A stretch of 64,000 nt of DNA, taken from Mariaggregatimicrobium sp964498785. GTDB lineage: Bacteria; Zhuqueibacterota; Zhuqueibacteria; Thermofontimicrobiales; Thiofontviventaceae. A program made the position numbers and the translations under genes. The stretch lies in the NCBI GenBank assembly GCA_964498785.1, contig CAZCJL010000022.1, forward strand, positions 3,626 to 67,625, read 5' to 3'. Below, one piece after another: positions 1 through 8,851 of the stretch. Under the pieces are notes generated by a model. That model ran no database searches and was not told where the DNA came from. It saw only the letters and a program-made list of their open reading frames with translations. Positions within the stretch are counted from its first letter, which is position 1, and each line of letters starts with the position of its first letter.

Positions 1-1560
1 CCCGAGGCAAAATGCATTGCCATTCGTCTTCATCCGTATGCCCGGTTTACAGGAACGGTTTACTTTGATGATCTGAAAATCGAAAAATTGGATATTCCGA
101 AAATGGCCGGGATTGGGTCTTTTGAAAGCGATCTTCCATCTTACTGGCACAAAGGGAATGAACCCGGCGGTGCAATGCTGGAATGGGCAAAAGACGAATC
201 CCGCAATATGGGTCGTTCGCTAAAAATCAGCAAAGAAGCAACAGCAGAAGATGCGTACTGGGAATCCGATAATATGGTGGATTTTTGGTCTGACCGTCAT
301 TTTAAAGATGTTGATTTGAAATTCGGCGTTTACTATAAAACGATGAATGTGAACACCAATCCGACTAATGATGATGAGAAATGGTGGGTCTCGTATGCCT
401 TTTATGGCGAAACCGGTAACTTGATCGGTGAAAAAGTATTTGAACTGGATCAGAGTGTTGCCGCCACCGGAGAATGGGTTGCTGACACCACCGATGTTGG
501 TGAAATTGTTTTGCCGGATGATTCCTGGACCACAATCATCAAATTTGTCGGCGGCAAGAATGCCACAGGAACTGTTTGGGCCGATGATTTCGTATTTTAC
601 GGTCGTGATGGTTGGGGCGGACAGGACTGGAATGCGTCTGTTGGCGTTCCTACTGGCTGGATCTACTGGTTGCCACCCTCAGGCGGAAATGATGGAGTTC
701 TTTCCAGAGGTTATGAAAATACGATTGTGACAGATGAAACTGCTCACAGTGGATTACATTCATTGAAATTTGATCTGCCGTTTGATCGGGAAACCGGCGA
801 TGCATTTGTCGGCACAAAACGATTTCTGCTGCGTTCGGAAGAAGGCCTCGAAGGTGCGCAATCGCAGCCGGCATTCCCAAACGATATTTCAGCAATGCAA
901 AACGTAAATCCGGGCGATTTGATCCGAATTAGCGTTTGGGTGAAAGCTGAAAATCTGGTTCCGGATTCTGCTGCAATGTATCCTGTTACATGGGCTGTTG
1001 GTTTTACGTACGGTTTCTTTAAGAGCAATGATAATAACGCCGGCTTTAATAATATCGATGGTTATCCCATTGATATGCAGTTTGTATTTCCGGAAGTCAC
1101 TTCATTTGGCTGGACGCAATATTTTATCGATATTGAAGTGCCGACCGATCCGGAAGCAAAATGCCTTGCCGTTCGTTTGCATCCGTATGCCCGTTTCACC
1201 GGAACAGTTTGGTTTGATGATCTGGAAGTGAAAGTAATCGGTACTGCTACCGGAACACAAATCGCTGAAAAAAACATTCCGAAAACGTATGAATTAGGTA
1301 ATAACTATCCAAATCCATTTAATCCCTCAACTACAATCGAATATGCGTTACCAACTGCGGGTAATGTTAGCATTGAAGTTTTTAATACAATGGGTCAAAA
1401 AGTGCGAACCCTGGTCGATGCACACCAGCCGGCAGGGCGCTATACAGTTCAATGGGACGGACACGATAGTATCGGACAGGTTGCAAAAAGCGGTTTATAT
1501 TTTTATCGAATGAATACCGGAAATATGTATATTATCAGGAAAATGATGTTAATTAAGTGA
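1..1560 (+). CDS. Secreted carbohydrate-binding-like protein, C-terminal part, with sorting domain
   Basis: The reading frame is open from the first base, so the true start lies left of the window; the TTG at 88 is not needed as a start. The visible 519 residues contain the end of one beta-sandwich module, then two full modules resembling CBM_4_9-type carbohydrate-binding domains (about nt 106-600 and 630-1230). Modules end in near-identical segments: PEAKCIAIRLHPYARFTGTV at the window edge and PEAKCLAVRLHPYARFTGTV near nt 1153-1212. The last 90 residues are a type A sorting domain (NNYPNPFNPSTTIEYALP, then a Gly-Leu-Tyr-Phe-Tyr-Arg strand), which sends proteins through the type IX secretion system in this superphylum. 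A strong terminator follows. The catalytic part, if any, is outside the window; the binding role is inferred from fold-like features only. Confidence 0.8.
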   Translation, partial: PEAKCIAIRLHPYARFTGTVYFDDLKIEKLDIPKMAGIGSFESDLPSYWHKGNEPGGAMLEWAKDESRNMGRSLKISKEATAEDAYWESDNMVDFWSDRHFKDVDLKFGVYYKTMNVNTNPTNDDEKWWVSYAFYGETGNLIGEKVFELDQSVAATGEWVADTTDVGEIVLPDDSWTTIIKFVGGKNATGTVWADDFVFYGRDGWGGQDWNASVGVPTGWIYWLPPSGGNDGVLSRGYENTIVTDETAHSGLHSLKFDLPFDRETGDAFVGTKRFLLRSEEGLEGAQSQPAFPNDISAMQNVNPGDLIRISVWVKAENLVPDSAAMYPVTWAVGFTYGFFKSNDNNAGFNNIDGYPIDMQFVFPEVTSFGWTQYFIDIEVPTDPEAKCLAVRLHPYARFTGTVWFDDLEVKVIGTATGTQIAEKNIPKTYELGNNYPNPFNPSTTIEYALPTAGNVSIEVFNTMGQKVRTLVDAHQPAGRYTVQWDGHDSIGQVAKSGLYFYRMNTGNMYIIRKMMLIK

Positions 1561-1569
1561 TTTTAATTA

Positions 1570-1608
1570 AATCCGGGGCAGTTGAATACGTGCCCCGGAT
1601 TCTTTTTT
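1570..1608 (+). terminator. Rho-independent terminator
   Basis: Arms AATCCGGGGCA (1570-1580) and TGCCCCGGATT (1591-1601) form an 11-bp GC-rich stem with a 10-nt loop, followed by CTTTTTT. It lies 10 bases after the stop of the first gene and separates it from the receptor gene. Confidence 0.92.
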
Positions 1609-1677
1609 AAACCAAAATTAGAATGTGAAAAATCGTAAGCACCTTAATTTATCTATCGAATTAAAAAGGTGATTCTG

Positions 1678-4389
1678 ATGGTATCAAAACGAATTGCTTT
1701 TCGAAAAGTTGTTGTCACTTGTTTATTCCTGACATTCATTGCCGGCATTGCTTTCGCGGGCACAACAGGAAAGATTGCCGGAAAACTGATGGATGCGCAA
1801 ACGCACGATATGTTACCGGCTGCCAATGTTATGATTAAGGGAACAACTTATGGCGCGGCAACTGATATGGAAGGTGAATATTATATAATTAATATTCCAC
1901 CCGGAGTTTATACGCTGAGAGCTGTTTATATTGGTTATGCTGCCGTAGAGATTACAGATGTGAAAGTTTCTGTTGATCAGACAACGCGGGTTAATTTTGA
2001 ATTACAACCAGAAGCACTCGTCGGAGAAACGGTTGTGGCGGTTGCAGACAAACCCATCGTTCAAAAGGACTTGACCTCATCAATGGCCAAAGTGAGCAGT
2101 GATCAATTGTCAATTTTGCCAGTGGAAGACGCACAGACTGTTGTAAATTTGCAAGCAGGTGTTGTTGAAGGCCATTTTCGCGGCGGACGGCAGAATGAAG
2201 TGAAATATTTAATAGATGGCATTTCGGTGAACGACGCCTTTTCCGGTAATTTTGCGATGCAGGCGGAAGTAAACGCAATCCAGGAAATTCAGGTGTTGAG
2301 CGGCACCTTTAATGCCGAATACGGAGAAGCGTTATCCGGCGTGGTCAATCAGGTGACAAAGGCGCCCGGAAATATCTATACCGGAGAGATATCCTTATAT
2401 TCCGGTGATTACGTTAGCACACATGACGAGGTGTTCGATCACATCGATCACGTGAGTCCCCGGGATGTTTACAATATTCAGGGAAGCCTTAGCGGGCCGG
2501 TTCCCGGTGCAAAAGGACTGCTAAAATTTTTAATGTCAGGAAAATATCGCAGTGATAACGGCTATATTTACGGACGGCGCATGTTCAATCCCGACGATTA
2601 TTCAAATTTTTCTGCCAATGATCCGGATGACTGGATTATCGGTGCGACCGGCGACAACGAGTACGTGCCGATGAATTATAATCGCCGCGCTAATATTCAA
2701 GGAAAGTTGTATATAAAAGTGGGAAATGCGAAATGGTTGGTACTGCAAGGAATGTATCAGGACAGAAATTACAGGGATTACGATCACAATTATAAACTCA
2801 ATCCGGACGGTGATTATAAACGATTTCAAACCGGATTTTTGGGAACTGCCAGTTATACCCACGTTTTCAGTCCATCGACGTTTATGGACATCAAAGCGTC
2901 TTCATTTACGACTGAATCCAAACGTTACGTATACGAAGACCCGCTCGATCAGCGCTATGTACCACAGGATTTTAAACGGTTTGTTGGTGGCAGCGCCTTT
3001 CTAACAGCAGGGACTGAAAACTGGCGCTTTTTCCATAAAACAAGAACATTAACCGGTAAAATAGATATTACTTCACAGGTCACAAACGTGCACCAATTAA
3101 AAAGCGGTATTGAATTGCAGTTACATGATCTTGAATATGAAGATTTTCAGGTTCAGGTGACTCCGGTTCTTGATGAGCTTGGTCAGTTTGCAGGTCTTGA
3201 TCATTCACTCCCCATTCCCGGAGCATTTAATTATAATACTTATCAAAATAATCCGTTTCAGTTTGCTGCCTTTCTCCAGGATAAAATCGAGCTTGATTAT
3301 TTGATCGTAAATGTTGGATTTCGATTTGATTATTTTGAACCAGACGCCAGGACATTGAGAGATCCCAATAAAATATCAACGCTGGATGCATTACAACCGC
3401 CGTTTCCGGATTCATTAATGCTCGATGTAGCAGCCAAATATCAATTCAGCCCGCGCATTGGTTTGTCATACCCAATGTCGGATCGTGGTGCAATTCATGT
3501 CTCGTACGGCAATTTTTTCCAGGTCCCGGCTTTTGAATATTTATACAGAAATCCAAACTTTCGCATTCCGCTGACTGGTGATTTTCCTGAATTTGTCGGA
3601 AGTACTATTGGTAATGCTGATTTAGAACCACAGCGCACAACAATTTATGAAATTGGGTTGCAGCAGGGTTTAACAGATATTATTGGAGTGACGGCGACTG
3701 CTTATTACAAAGATATTCGAAATCTGTTAGGACAACAAATCAATATTAAAAATGAATTTAAAAAATTCGGACAATATATCAACCGGGATTATGGCTCGGT
3801 GCGCGGATTTACATTGTCGTTTGAAAAGCGATTTGGAGACGGTTATGGTACGAATATCGATTATACCTATCAAATTGCGAAAGGAAACGCGTCCGATCCG
3901 AATGATGAATTTGAAAAGGCGCAGGCGAGTCCACCAATTTCATCCAATAAGCAACTGGTGCCGCTGGATTGGGACAGAACGCATTCACTTAATTTTACAG
4001 TGACGCTGGGGCAACCGGGCAACTATATGGCCAGCTTCATTGGTCAGCTTGGTTCTGGTTTGCCGTACACACCTTCCCTGGAAGACCAACGAACCGGTTT
4101 GGAGAATAGCGACAATCGACCGCCGTTTTACAATGTGGATCTGTACATTACAAAATATTTGAATTTTTTTAATCAAAAAATTTCCGTTTTTTTAAAAGTA
4201 TATAATGTGTTGGATAGAAAGAATGAACGGGAAGTTTTTACAGATACGGGTCGTGCCGGATATACTTTGGAATTAACACGCGCGCAGGAGGCTCCGAGAG
4301 GCGTTAATACGCTGAAAGAATTTTATACGCGACCGGATTTCTATTCGGCGCCGCGACAGGTAATTATTGGGGCATCTTATGAATTTTAA
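1678..4389 (+). CDS. TonB-dependent receptor with carboxypeptidase-regulatory-like N-domain (SusC-like)
   Basis: A 903-residue outer-membrane receptor. A signal peptide (about 1-27, ending AGIAFA) is followed by a carboxypeptidase-regulatory-like beta domain (about 30-115, with the GKIAGKL start and DMEGEY..NIPPGVYTLRA signature), a TonB plug domain (about 125-235, including YLIDGISVND and EYGEALSGVVNQVTK) and a long beta-barrel ending in ASYEF with a terminal Phe. It would import a bound ligand using the proton motive force through TonB. Start: an in-frame GTG exists at 1669, but AAAAAGGTG sits at correct distance from the ATG at 1678, which I prefer. It is followed at 33 bp by the large secreted protein and then the PorV-like protein, suggesting one operon. 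No SusD homologue is next to it. The ligand is unknown; neighbouring GH130 and sugar-ABC genes suggest a glycan. Confidence 0.88.
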   Translation: MVSKRIAFRKVVVTCLFLTFIAGIAFAGTTGKIAGKLMDAQTHDMLPAANVMIKGTTYGAATDMEGEYYIINIPPGVYTLRAVYIGYAAVEITDVKVSVDQTTRVNFELQPEALVGETVVAVADKPIVQKDLTSSMAKVSSDQLSILPVEDAQTVVNLQAGVVEGHFRGGRQNEVKYLIDGISVNDAFSGNFAMQAEVNAIQEIQVLSGTFNAEYGEALSGVVNQVTKAPGNIYTGEISLYSGDYVSTHDEVFDHIDHVSPRDVYNIQGSLSGPVPGAKGLLKFLMSGKYRSDNGYIYGRRMFNPDDYSNFSANDPDDWIIGATGDNEYVPMNYNRRANIQGKLYIKVGNAKWLVLQGMYQDRNYRDYDHNYKLNPDGDYKRFQTGFLGTASYTHVFSPSTFMDIKASSFTTESKRYVYEDPLDQRYVPQDFKRFVGGSAFLTAGTENWRFFHKTRTLTGKIDITSQVTNVHQLKSGIELQLHDLEYEDFQVQVTPVLDELGQFAGLDHSLPIPGAFNYNTYQNNPFQFAAFLQDKIELDYLIVNVGFRFDYFEPDARTLRDPNKISTLDALQPPFPDSLMLDVAAKYQFSPRIGLSYPMSDRGAIHVSYGNFFQVPAFEYLYRNPNFRIPLTGDFPEFVGSTIGNADLEPQRTTIYEIGLQQGLTDIIGVTATAYYKDIRNLLGQQINIKNEFKKFGQYINRDYGSVRGFTLSFEKRFGDGYGTNIDYTYQIAKGNASDPNDEFEKAQASPPISSNKQLVPLDWDRTHSLNFTVTLGQPGNYMASFIGQLGSGLPYTPSLEDQRTGLENSDNRPPFYNVDLYITKYLNFFNQKISVFLKVYNVLDRKNEREVFTDTGRAGYTLELTRAQEAPRGVNTLKEFYTRPDFYSAPRQVIIGASYEF

Positions 4390-4422
4390 TGTTCTCTTTC
4401 ACGTAACAGTGGAGGCTTAAAA

Positions 4423-7400
4423 GTGTTTAATACAGTGAATAGACAAATCATAATAAAACTGATCATTGTTTTCGGCGTCTGTTCAAACCAGATTTTCGGA
4501 CAACGCATTGTTGATTGGAATAAAGGCGATCATAATTATAATAAAAAAGGTTTGATGAACGGCAATCTGGTGGAAACGGTTTATTATAATATGGGACAGG
4601 TTGCTGACTGGCTCAACGAACCGGATCGTAGTGGTGTTTGGCCCAAGGGAACCAATCCACCGCAAACGTATGTCGACGGTGTGGCAATGATCGTTCAGGC
4701 TGAAGCCGAAGATCCGTTCGGTAATATCATCCATCCGCTGGAAACCAATTATTACGAATACACGCGTTACGATCCCTCAACAGGAGTAACTTACGGATGG
4801 TGGCCCCTTCCCGGATACAGCAATCCGTATCAATCCAGTCCCGCGATTAGCGGCGAGGATAATAAAAACACCTGGCCCACCACCTGGCCCGATCGCCCGT
4901 CTGACTGGGATGGTATCTGGAACGGATTTTTTGGCAAGGGTGTTGAAAACGCCAATCTGGAAACATTCTTTGTTTTTGATGATAATGAAGATCGCGAATA
5001 TTTAATCAAGCGTCGCTTTTTCCCGGATGCCGAAGATACAACTCGCGGCGGGCTGGGAATGCAGGTCAAAGCACGCGGATTCCAGTGGGTGCACGTCCTC
5101 GCAGAAGATGTCATTTTTTGGTATTATGAAATTACCAATATGAGTACCACAGATTATGACAAAACATTGTTCGCGCAATACATCGATTGGGGAATTGGCG
5201 GACATGATAATTCTTCAAATAATGCTGGTGATTACGACAAATTGCATGACATGTCTTATGCCTGGTCCACGGTAAACTTCGGCAGTCCGGGACACTGGAG
5301 CCCGGTGGGACGCGCAGGATATGCATTTTTGGAGAGCCCGGGTATCAGTTATGATTTCAAGGATAACGACACAGATGGCTTAACTGATGAACGCCGCGAT
5401 AATGATGCATCCGTATTTATCGAATCGCCGGATCAGGACCCGTTTATAGTGGATGTGATGCAAGATACTGCAAATTTTAGCAGATTTTACGGCTATTCAT
5501 GGCGACCGCATTGGGACGCAGACGAGAACGCTGATTGGCGAACGTATTTCGATGCTAATGAAAACGGTCAATGGGATGAAGGAGAACCGTTGTACGACGA
5601 TGTTGGCACGGATGGCATCGGACCGCTTGATGAAAATTATGTGGGGCCGGATGACGATGGCACAGAAGGCAATGGGCGACCGGATCAGGGTGAACCGAAT
5701 TTTGGTGTTCTCGATAAAAACGAGTCTGATCAACTCGGCTTAACCGGATTTTTAATTTTCCCGGCACACACACCTTATGATCTGGATAATGATGAAGAAA
5801 ACTGGCAGGCGCTTTCAGCGCTGCCGCAGCCACATGGTCAGGAACTGGTGGGCGTGAATCTGGTGAATTTCTTTTCCAGTTATCTGTTTCATTTGAACGG
5901 TCGTAATACTTACGGACAGGAAACCGGCGAAACTGAGCGATTTTCCATGTCACTTATTTTTGGAATCGATAATGAGGATCTGTTTCGCCGAAAACGAACG
6001 GTTCAGCAGATTTATAACGCAAACTACCGTTTTGCAAAACCTCCGGCAAAGCCAATCCTGCGCGCAGTTCCGGGAGATCGTCGGGTGACGCTATATTGGG
6101 ATGACAGAGCAGAAAAGACCTTTGACGCCTTTTATCAACGATTTAATTTCGAAGGCTATCGTATTTATCGCAGCACGGAGCCCTCATTTCTGGAAAACAA
6201 AGTCATCACCGATGCGTATGGCAAAGCAACGTTCCGCAAGCCGCTGGCGCAATTCGATCTGGTGGATGGCGTAACCGGCGTCCATCCGATTCATGTGCAG
6301 GGCGCAATGTTCGATCTTGGGAATGACAGCGGATTGAAGCATTCCTATATCGATTCCTCTGTGGAAAACGGACAGACGTATTATTACGCCGTGGTTTCCT
6401 ATGATCAGGGTTTTACAACGACGACTGTTGAAGGCGAATTTTTAGGAATTTCGCCGTCCGAATGTTCGAGTATTATCAAAGTGGATATCAACGGTCAGGT
6501 AACTAAAACAGACATTAACACCGCAGTGGTTACCCCACGTGCACCGTCAGCAGGTTATATACCCCCGGATATTGAACGTATTCCACACACCGGACCAGGG
6601 ACAGGCTCGGCTCGTATCGATATTCTGGAACCGGACTCTGTGAAAGAAGATCATGTTTACCGTCTCGAATTTCTGAACAACTCCGCATTTCATGATGAAT
6701 CGTTTCCGCAATACATGCTGGTGGATCATTCGATAGGCGATACACTCATCGAGTGGAAACATCTGCAAAGCACCGATGAGCAAACGAAGGTGATGGATGG
6801 ATTTGCAGTCAGCATTAAAAACGATCCTAATGTTATCGTCGATCAGAATAAAACCGGTTGGGTTGTAGGCAATACTAACCTGATAACACAGGTCGGTTTC
6901 AATCCGGATTATGAAGCCGCGTATGGCTCGAAACGCAAAAATTATCCTGCTGATTTTGAAATAAGAATCACCGCACCGGGTGAGGGCGATATGTCGTTTC
7001 CGGCGTCATCGTTCAGCAGACCGCAGCCATCAAATATTCGAATTGAAAATCTTACCGAGGGAATCGATAGCGTGCAGTTTATTTTCCGCGATAATAACAC
7101 CGACTCGCTGTTTAATGGTGGTGATGTAATTTTTATTGTGGCCGGAGATTCAGCAGGCGCACGAGCGACAACGTTTGGAAAGGCATTTAAAAGCTGGTCT
7201 GTCACCTTAAAAGTGGATACGTCCATTGCCGAAGCAGATCAAATTCCCACGGAAGAGGGAGATATTTTACGCGTTTATACGAAGAAGCCGTTCCGAACCG
7301 GAGAGTATTTTCAATTCACCTCAAAATCAGTCGGGTTTGATCGTGACAAAGCGGAATCGGATCTGGACGAAATTGCTGTGGTGCCAAATCCCTATGTTGG

Positions 7401-7674
7401 CGCTGCATCATGGGAACCCAACACCGCAACAGTGGGCAGGGGAGAACGTCTAATTTATTTTATTAATCTTCCGAAAAAATGTACTATTCGCATTTATACG
7501 ATTAGCGGACATTTAGTGCAGACGATCAGTCATGATTCTGTTGCCGCGGACGGACAGGAGGCCTGGAATTTGGTATCGCGGGACGGGATGAATGTGGCGT
7601 ATGGCATCTATGTGTATCATGTGGATGCTCCTGGTATCGGCAAAAAGATCGGACGCTTTGCCATCATAAAATAG
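4423..7674 (+). CDS. Large secreted sorting-domain protein, partner of the TonB receptor
   Basis: A 1,083-residue secreted protein with a GTG start; GGAGG lies 7 bases upstream. N-terminal signal peptide about 1-26. Residues about 315-330 and 375-430 carry acidic Asp/Asn/Gly stretches (DNDTDGLTDERRDND and similar) typical of calcium-binding thrombospondin type 3 or EF-like loops. Residues about 540-690 look like a fibronectin type III module (PPAKPILRAVPGDRRVTLYW). The C-terminus (AVVPNPYVGAASWEP, then YGIYVYHV and FAIIK) is a variant sorting domain. It lies between the receptor and the PorV-like gene with gaps of only 33 and 31 bp. I do not recognise a catalytic domain. A surface ligand-capturing protein that replaces SusD is my inference. 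Confidence 0.8.
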   Translation: MFNTVNRQIIIKLIIVFGVCSNQIFGQRIVDWNKGDHNYNKKGLMNGNLVETVYYNMGQVADWLNEPDRSGVWPKGTNPPQTYVDGVAMIVQAEAEDPFGNIIHPLETNYYEYTRYDPSTGVTYGWWPLPGYSNPYQSSPAISGEDNKNTWPTTWPDRPSDWDGIWNGFFGKGVENANLETFFVFDDNEDREYLIKRRFFPDAEDTTRGGLGMQVKARGFQWVHVLAEDVIFWYYEITNMSTTDYDKTLFAQYIDWGIGGHDNSSNNAGDYDKLHDMSYAWSTVNFGSPGHWSPVGRAGYAFLESPGISYDFKDNDTDGLTDERRDNDASVFIESPDQDPFIVDVMQDTANFSRFYGYSWRPHWDADENADWRTYFDANENGQWDEGEPLYDDVGTDGIGPLDENYVGPDDDGTEGNGRPDQGEPNFGVLDKNESDQLGLTGFLIFPAHTPYDLDNDEENWQALSALPQPHGQELVGVNLVNFFSSYLFHLNGRNTYGQETGETERFSMSLIFGIDNEDLFRRKRTVQQIYNANYRFAKPPAKPILRAVPGDRRVTLYWDDRAEKTFDAFYQRFNFEGYRIYRSTEPSFLENKVITDAYGKATFRKPLAQFDLVDGVTGVHPIHVQGAMFDLGNDSGLKHSYIDSSVENGQTYYYAVVSYDQGFTTTTVEGEFLGISPSECSSIIKVDINGQVTKTDINTAVVTPRAPSAGYIPPDIERIPHTGPGTGSARIDILEPDSVKEDHVYRLEFLNNSAFHDESFPQYMLVDHSIGDTLIEWKHLQSTDEQTKVMDGFAVSIKNDPNVIVDQNKTGWVVGNTNLITQVGFNPDYEAAYGSKRKNYPADFEIRITAPGEGDMSFPASSFSRPQPSNIRIENLTEGIDSVQFIFRDNNTDSLFNGGDVIFIVAGDSAGARATTFGKAFKSWSVTLKVDTSIAEADQIPTEEGDILRVYTKKPFRTGEYFQFTSKSVGFDRDKAESDLDEIAVVPNPYVGAASWEPNTATVGRGERLIYFINLPKKCTIRIYTISGHLVQTISHDSVAADGQEAWNLVSRDGMNVAYGIYVYHVDAPGIGKKIGRFAIIK

Positions 7675-7705
7675 ACGATAAACTTTAATTCGATAGAGGT
7701 TATCG

Positions 7706-8740
7706 ATGAACAAGAACGTATTGATAATTTTGATAACAATCATTTTCCCGGCACTTGTGTCGGGCCAGAGTTATGTGAGTAATGTATCCAAGGTCGGAAC
7801 ATCTGCGGCAACTTTCCTGGAAATTCCCATCGGAGCGAAAGCGGTTGGCATGGGCGGCGCATTTGTAAGCATCGCTAATGATGCCACTACCCTCTATTGG
7901 AACGCGGCAGGTATTGCAAAATTGCCACAAAGTGAGGTGGTTGGCGTCCATTCCAGTTGGATTGCCGGGACAAGCTTTGATTACGCCGCAGTCGCGCTTA
8001 AATTAGGCGGATTCGGTGCACTGGGGCTTAGCCTGACATCGCTCTCCATGGATGATATGAAAGTGCGCACCATTGAAAAACCGGACGGAACCGGTGAATA
8101 TTTTAGCGCTGGTGATCTGGCAGTAGGGCTTTCGTATGCATTCGAGCTGACAGATCGTTTTGCTATCGGATTTACCGGAAAATATATTCAGCAAAATATC
8201 TGGCACATGACAGCCCGCGGGTTTGCAATAGATGTTGGCAGCTCGTTCCGCACCGATTTGTTTAATGGAATGGTTATTGGCGCAGCAATTACAAACTTTG
8301 GCACAGATTTGCAACTGAGTGGTCGTGATAATCGCCGCTACTACCGGCTCGATGAAACCAAGCTCGGTTCCAACGCCAGGGTTCCGTTTAATATTGAGAT
8401 GGATACCTGGGATCTGCCGCTGGCATTACAATTCGGTGTATCGACCAATGTTTTTAAATCGAATTATTATCGATGGACAATGGCTGTAGATGCAATTCAC
8501 CCCAGCGATAACTACCAGAGCGTTAACATCGGAACCGAAATGGCGTTAAAAGAAACACTGTTTATCAGAGCTGGTTATCAGTCGCTGTTTCTGGATGAAG
8601 CAGAGGGCGGATTGTCACTGGGTTTCGGATTCACATCAAGCATGTTGTTTACTGGCGCACGGATCAAAATCGATTACGCATATCGCGATATGGGGCGATT
8701 GGAAGATGTCCAGTTTGTGTCGCTGGGTGTTAGTTTTTAA
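7706..8740 (+). CDS. PorV/PorQ family outer-membrane protein
   Basis: A 344-residue beta-barrel of the PorV/PorQ (UPF0164) family. It has a signal peptide (about 1-20, cleavage near VSG-QSY) and the hallmark segment GAKAVGMGGAFVSIANDATT followed by YWNAAGIAKL. Beta-strands alternate to the C-terminal VSLGVSF with terminal Phe. PorV in Bacteroidetes is the outer-membrane shuttle for type IX cargo; PorQ links cargo processing. AGAGGTT lies upstream of the ATG. It is the third gene of the receptor/sorting-domain protein/PorV set. Whether it serves general secretion or only the preceding surface protein is not known; its place in the operon argues for a dedicated role. Confidence 0.85.
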   Translation: MNKNVLIILITIIFPALVSGQSYVSNVSKVGTSAATFLEIPIGAKAVGMGGAFVSIANDATTLYWNAAGIAKLPQSEVVGVHSSWIAGTSFDYAAVALKLGGFGALGLSLTSLSMDDMKVRTIEKPDGTGEYFSAGDLAVGLSYAFELTDRFAIGFTGKYIQQNIWHMTARGFAIDVGSSFRTDLFNGMVIGAAITNFGTDLQLSGRDNRRYYRLDETKLGSNARVPFNIEMDTWDLPLALQFGVSTNVFKSNYYRWTMAVDAIHPSDNYQSVNIGTEMALKETLFIRAGYQSLFLDEAEGGLSLGFGFTSSMLFTGARIKIDYAYRDMGRLEDVQFVSLGVSF

Positions 8741-8763
8741 TGCACCAGAATGTAAGTGAGTAA

Positions 8764-8796
8764 AGCGATCCCATTGCTCCAAGCGACGGGATCGCT
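8764..8796 (+). terminator. Hairpin after PorV-like gene
   Basis: AGCGATCCC (8764-8772) pairs perfectly with GGGATCGCT (8788-8796). There is no U-tract, so it may be a 3' stabilising hairpin or a weak terminator and not a classical rho-independent terminator. It ends the receptor operon. Confidence 0.5.
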
Positions 8797-8851
8797 GGCG
8801 TACGATAATTGAAGCGAGTTAAATGGAATTCAGTTTAATTGAACGGTTTTT

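Noticed and set aside
88..90. TTG start for the first gene
   Set aside because: The frame is open to base 1 and the upstream residues match the end of a repeated module, so the gene is simply truncated by the window.
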